Shown: piece by piece, positions 62,275 through 64,000 of the stretch
How positions within the stretch are numbered: position 1 is the stretch's first letter
Layout: every line of letters starts with the position of its first letter
Assembly (NCBI GenBank): GCA_019114005.1
Contig: DXGH01000038.1
Span: 28,464 to 92,463 of the forward strand
Length of the DNA: 64,000 nucleotides
Direction of reading: 5' to 3'
From: Candidatus Acetatifactor stercoripullorum
GTDB taxonomy: Bacteria; Bacillota; Clostridia; Lachnospirales; Lachnospiraceae
Position numbers and translations under genes: made by a program
Notes under the pieces: model-generated
The model's input: only the letters and a program-made list of their open reading frames with translations
Database searches by the model: none
Told to the model about the DNA's origin: nothing

Positions 62275-62813
62275 GAAGACGTTCCGGATTTGGATGGCTT
62301 GAATTGATCATCGGAGTGCTTTTGATCTTGTTGGGTATTTTTACCTTTATCAGACCAGGACAGGCACTGACCGGCCTTGTGGTGATCTACGGAGTCATTG
62401 CCGTTATTATGGGAATTGCAGATATTGTACTCTATGTGCAGGCGGAGCGCTATACGGGCTTTGGTCCCATCGTTTCGCTGATATCCGGTATTTTAAGTGT
62501 GATGTCCGGTATATTGCTGCTGGTATATCCTAATGCCGGAAAGTGGGTTCTGTCTCTGCTGTTTCCCATTTGGTTTATTGCCCACTGCATTTCCCGTCTG
62601 TGCCATTTGAGCGCCATCCGCATTATGGCGGGAAACGGTATTTACTATTTTACATTGGTCATAAATATAATCGGACTGGTTCTGGGCATTATGATGGTGC
62701 TGAGTCCTGTGGTTTCTCTCTTATCCATCAGCTACATTGTGGGACTATATCTCATTCTGCTGGGAATTGACAGTGTTGTCATGGCCTTCAGCCGCATGGG
62801 CTCAAGGAGGTGA
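62271..62813 (+). CDS. DUF308 / HdeD-family membrane protein
   Basis: A 180-residue protein with six predicted membrane helices and internal similarity between repeated helix pairs (LELIIGVLLILLGIFTFIRP; VSLISGILSVMSGILLLVYP), typical of HdeD-like acid-resistance proteins of unknown mechanism. Its ATG overlaps the ftsH stop by four bases, making a three-gene unit with the FtsH paralogue. Confidence 0.88.
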   Translation: MRRRSGFGWLELIIGVLLILLGIFTFIRPGQALTGLVVIYGVIAVIMGIADIVLYVQAERYTGFGPIVSLISGILSVMSGILLLVYPNAGKWVLSLLFPIWFIAHCISRLCHLSAIRIMAGNGIYYFTLVINIIGLVLGIMMVLSPVVSLLSISYIVGLYLILLGIDSVVMAFSRMGSRR

Positions 62814-62872
62814 ATATCCGTCTCCATTTTCTTTACGGATCTGCAATTCTGCAAATAATATGGTAGAATAAA

Positions 62873-63123
62873 TATGATGTTGGGGGCAAAAGGTCTCCCA
62901 ATCACAAAGCGCCAGAATTGTTTGCGGCTTCGGAGTCAAGTTGCGCCAGAAATCGACAAATTTGCTAAATACGTTCCAAAAAATCCGAACTCGCTGCGCT
63001 CAAACAAGCGGATTTTTTTCTCACAACGCAACCTTGCCGATTCCAGGAGCAACTAAGACTCCTGCAGATGACAAACAATTCTGACGCTTTGTGACCGAAA
63101 ACTCTTTTGACTCCAATATCATA
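62873..63123. repeat. 251-bp nested palindromic element
   Basis: Four nested arm pairs are visible: 62873-62892 with 63104-63123 (17 Watson-Crick, two G-T, one mismatch); 62903-62925 with 63070-63092 (21 of 23); 62932-62944 with 63049-63062 (GGAGTC-aa-GTTGC); and a perfect 10-bp terminal hairpin AAAAAATCCG / CGGATTTTTT (62978-62987 with 63009-63018). The loop contains ACTCGCTGCGCTCA. No ORF occupies it. This accounts for the 419-bp gap before the nitroreductase remnant; it is either a folded RNA gene or a palindromic mobile element. Confidence 0.8.
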
Positions 63124-63232
63124 AGTATGTTTAAATAATGAAACAGGGAGGTGCAAGGCATCATCCTGGCAAGAAGGGAAGGAACTTATATATACTACTA
63201 TCGAAGTAAAGATGAAGGAGGACTCAATTCAC

Positions 63233-63596
63233 ATGGAATTATCAGAAGCAATTCAAAAGCGGCATTCGGTGCGCTCTTATGAGGAGAGAGCAATCGAGAA
63301 AAATACACGGGACCAGCTTTTATCCTTTATTGATCAGTGCAATCAAGAAAGCGGTCTTCATATGCAGCTTGTTTTAGACGAGCCCAAGGGGTTTGACGGT
63401 TTTATGGCCCATTACGGAAAATTTTCCGGAGTTAAAAATTACATTGCCGTAATCGGGAAAAAATCTCCTGACTTAGAGGAGAAACACCGTATCGGCAAAG
63501 GCCGGGATCGGGTTTTATACAAAAATAGACTTGGGAATTGCAAAATATCATTTTGAAATCGGTGCAGGAACGGACAACTTCAGCTGGGAAGCTTAA
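63233..63596 (+). pseudogene. Nitroreductase-family remnant with internal deletion
   Basis: The gene starts MELSEAIQKRHSVRSYEERA (AAGGAGG 11 bp upstream) and continues normally to KSPDLEEK, then loses frame. From about 63490 another frame reads SAKAGIGFYTKIDLGIAKYH, then FEIGAGTDNFSWEA and a stop at 63594, which is the family's normal C-terminus. The middle third (~90 residues with FMN-binding parts) is missing, and the junction is out of frame, so the protein as written ends at 63556 with nonsense residues. It was an NAD(P)H-FMN nitroreductase of ~220 residues. Confidence 0.85.
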
Positions 63597-63620
63597 AACA
63601 GAATAAAACAGAATATTTGT

Positions 63621-63663
63621 AAAAAACAACGGATGCCCCATTTTGAGACATCCGTTGTTTTTT
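63621..63663 (-). terminator. Terminator of the tRNA cluster
   Basis: Perfect 15-bp stem AAAAAACAACGGATG / CATCCGTTGTTTTTT with a 13-nt loop, just 3' of the tRNA-Gly(GCC) gene on the minus strand. Confidence 0.92.
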
Positions 63664-63665
63664 AG

Positions 63666-63737
<72 letters not shown>

Positions 63738-63845
63738 ATACAGTTACAGGCATTACACCTGTACGTGAAGGTATGTAGTTTTGTACTGCCCTTCAAGCGC
63801 AATCTCATGAAAGGCTGTGTGCTTTTTACCCGGGAACCGGGTAAA

Positions 63846-63916
63846 AGCGGGTGATGGGAATCGAACCCACGTATCCAGCTTGGAAGGCTGGTGTTCTACC
63901 ATTGAACTACACCCGC
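63846..63916 (-). tRNA. tRNA-Gly (anticodon TCC)
   Basis: 71 nt on the minus strand. Acceptor GCGGGTG/CACCCGC, anticodon stem CCAGC/GCTGG with loop CTTCCAA (anticodon TCC), T-loop TTCGATT. CCA not encoded. A palindrome TTTTACCCGG-gaa-CCGGGTAAAA (63824-63846) directly follows its 3' end. Confidence 0.97.
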
Positions 63917-63958
63917 ATATAGGAAAACAGCAGATGCCTTGCGGCAATCCTCTGCAAA

Positions 63959-64000
63959 TGCCCAGAACCGGAATCGAACCAGTGACACGAGGATTTTCAG
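63959..64000 (-). tRNA. tRNA-Phe (anticodon GAA), 3' part
   Basis: The window ends inside this gene. Visible on the minus strand: the anticodon loop CTGAAAA (GAA), stem TCCTC, T-arm ACTGG-TTCGATT-CCGGT and acceptor strand TCTGGGC with discriminator A. The 5' half lies beyond base 64000. Confidence 0.9.

Noticed and set aside
63738..63845. Short frames in the tRNA spacers
   Set aside because: They are read through tRNA sequence and have no ribosome sites; the palindrome at 63824-63846 is the only structure.

Overview
The window looks like chromosomal DNA from a spore-forming gut Lachnospiraceae-type Clostridium (Bacillota). The signs are AGGAGG ribosome-binding sites, frequent GTG/TTG starts, two carbohydrate ABC importers of the LplA/LplB/LplC type without their own ATPase, membrane-bound AraC regulators (YesN-like), a GerA/SpoVAF spore protein, LuxS, YolD plus a Y-family polymerase, and iron-dependent alcohol dehydrogenase. 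The genus cannot be fixed from the sequence alone.

Layout. 1-2.4 kb: the end of an asparagine synthase, an unknown protein and a stand-alone reverse transcriptase preceded by several hairpins. 2.4-11.1 kb: a minus-strand sugar-uptake locus (two permeases, lipoprotein binding protein, serine hydrolase, AraC regulator) divergent from a cytoplasmic pectin methylesterase. 11.2-12.9 kb: an AT-rich ATPase plus PD-(D/E)XK-like nuclease pair that resembles a defence module, bracketed by inverted copies of a short repeat. 13.0-14.9 kb: luxS and a MATE exporter. 15.1-32.3 kb: a long minus-strand glycan locus (GH42-like hydrolase, binding protein, AraC regulator, two permeases, GH38 alpha-mannosidase, GH31 alpha-glycosidase, GH2 beta-mannosidase, RidA, ROK sugar kinase). 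It reads as uptake and intracellular trimming of a mannose-rich glycan such as an N-glycan, feeding glycolysis.

32.5-48.6 kb is mostly housekeeping: Pfs nucleosidase, GtrA, D-2-hydroxyacid dehydrogenase, phosphoglucose isomerase, TSCPD protein, MurG-like transferase, UPF0340, polysaccharide deacetylase, DUF1576 protein, SpoVAF-like protein, HD-GYP phosphodiesterase and a calcium P-type ATPase. 48.7-57.3 kb is accessory: a decayed PadR/DUF2812 locus; a six-gene flavodoxin/membrane-protein operon divergent from a TetR gene with two tandem operator-like repeats; an unknown protein; and a MerR / flavin reductase / alcohol dehydrogenase operon with a textbook 19-bp-spacer MerR promoter. 57.3-64 kb: YolD and Y-family polymerase, a TetR regulator, an operon with an FtsH that lacks its Walker A segment, a DUF308 protein, a 251-bp nested palindromic element, a nitroreductase pseudogene and a tRNA cluster (Gly-GCC, Gly-TCC, Phe-GAA).

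Most notable: the FtsH lesion (clean in-frame loss of the P-loop between short repeats), the palindromic elements, the ATPase-nuclease pair, the reverse transcriptase with structured upstream DNA, and the TetR-controlled flavodoxin operon. No CRISPR array, integrase or rRNA gene was seen.
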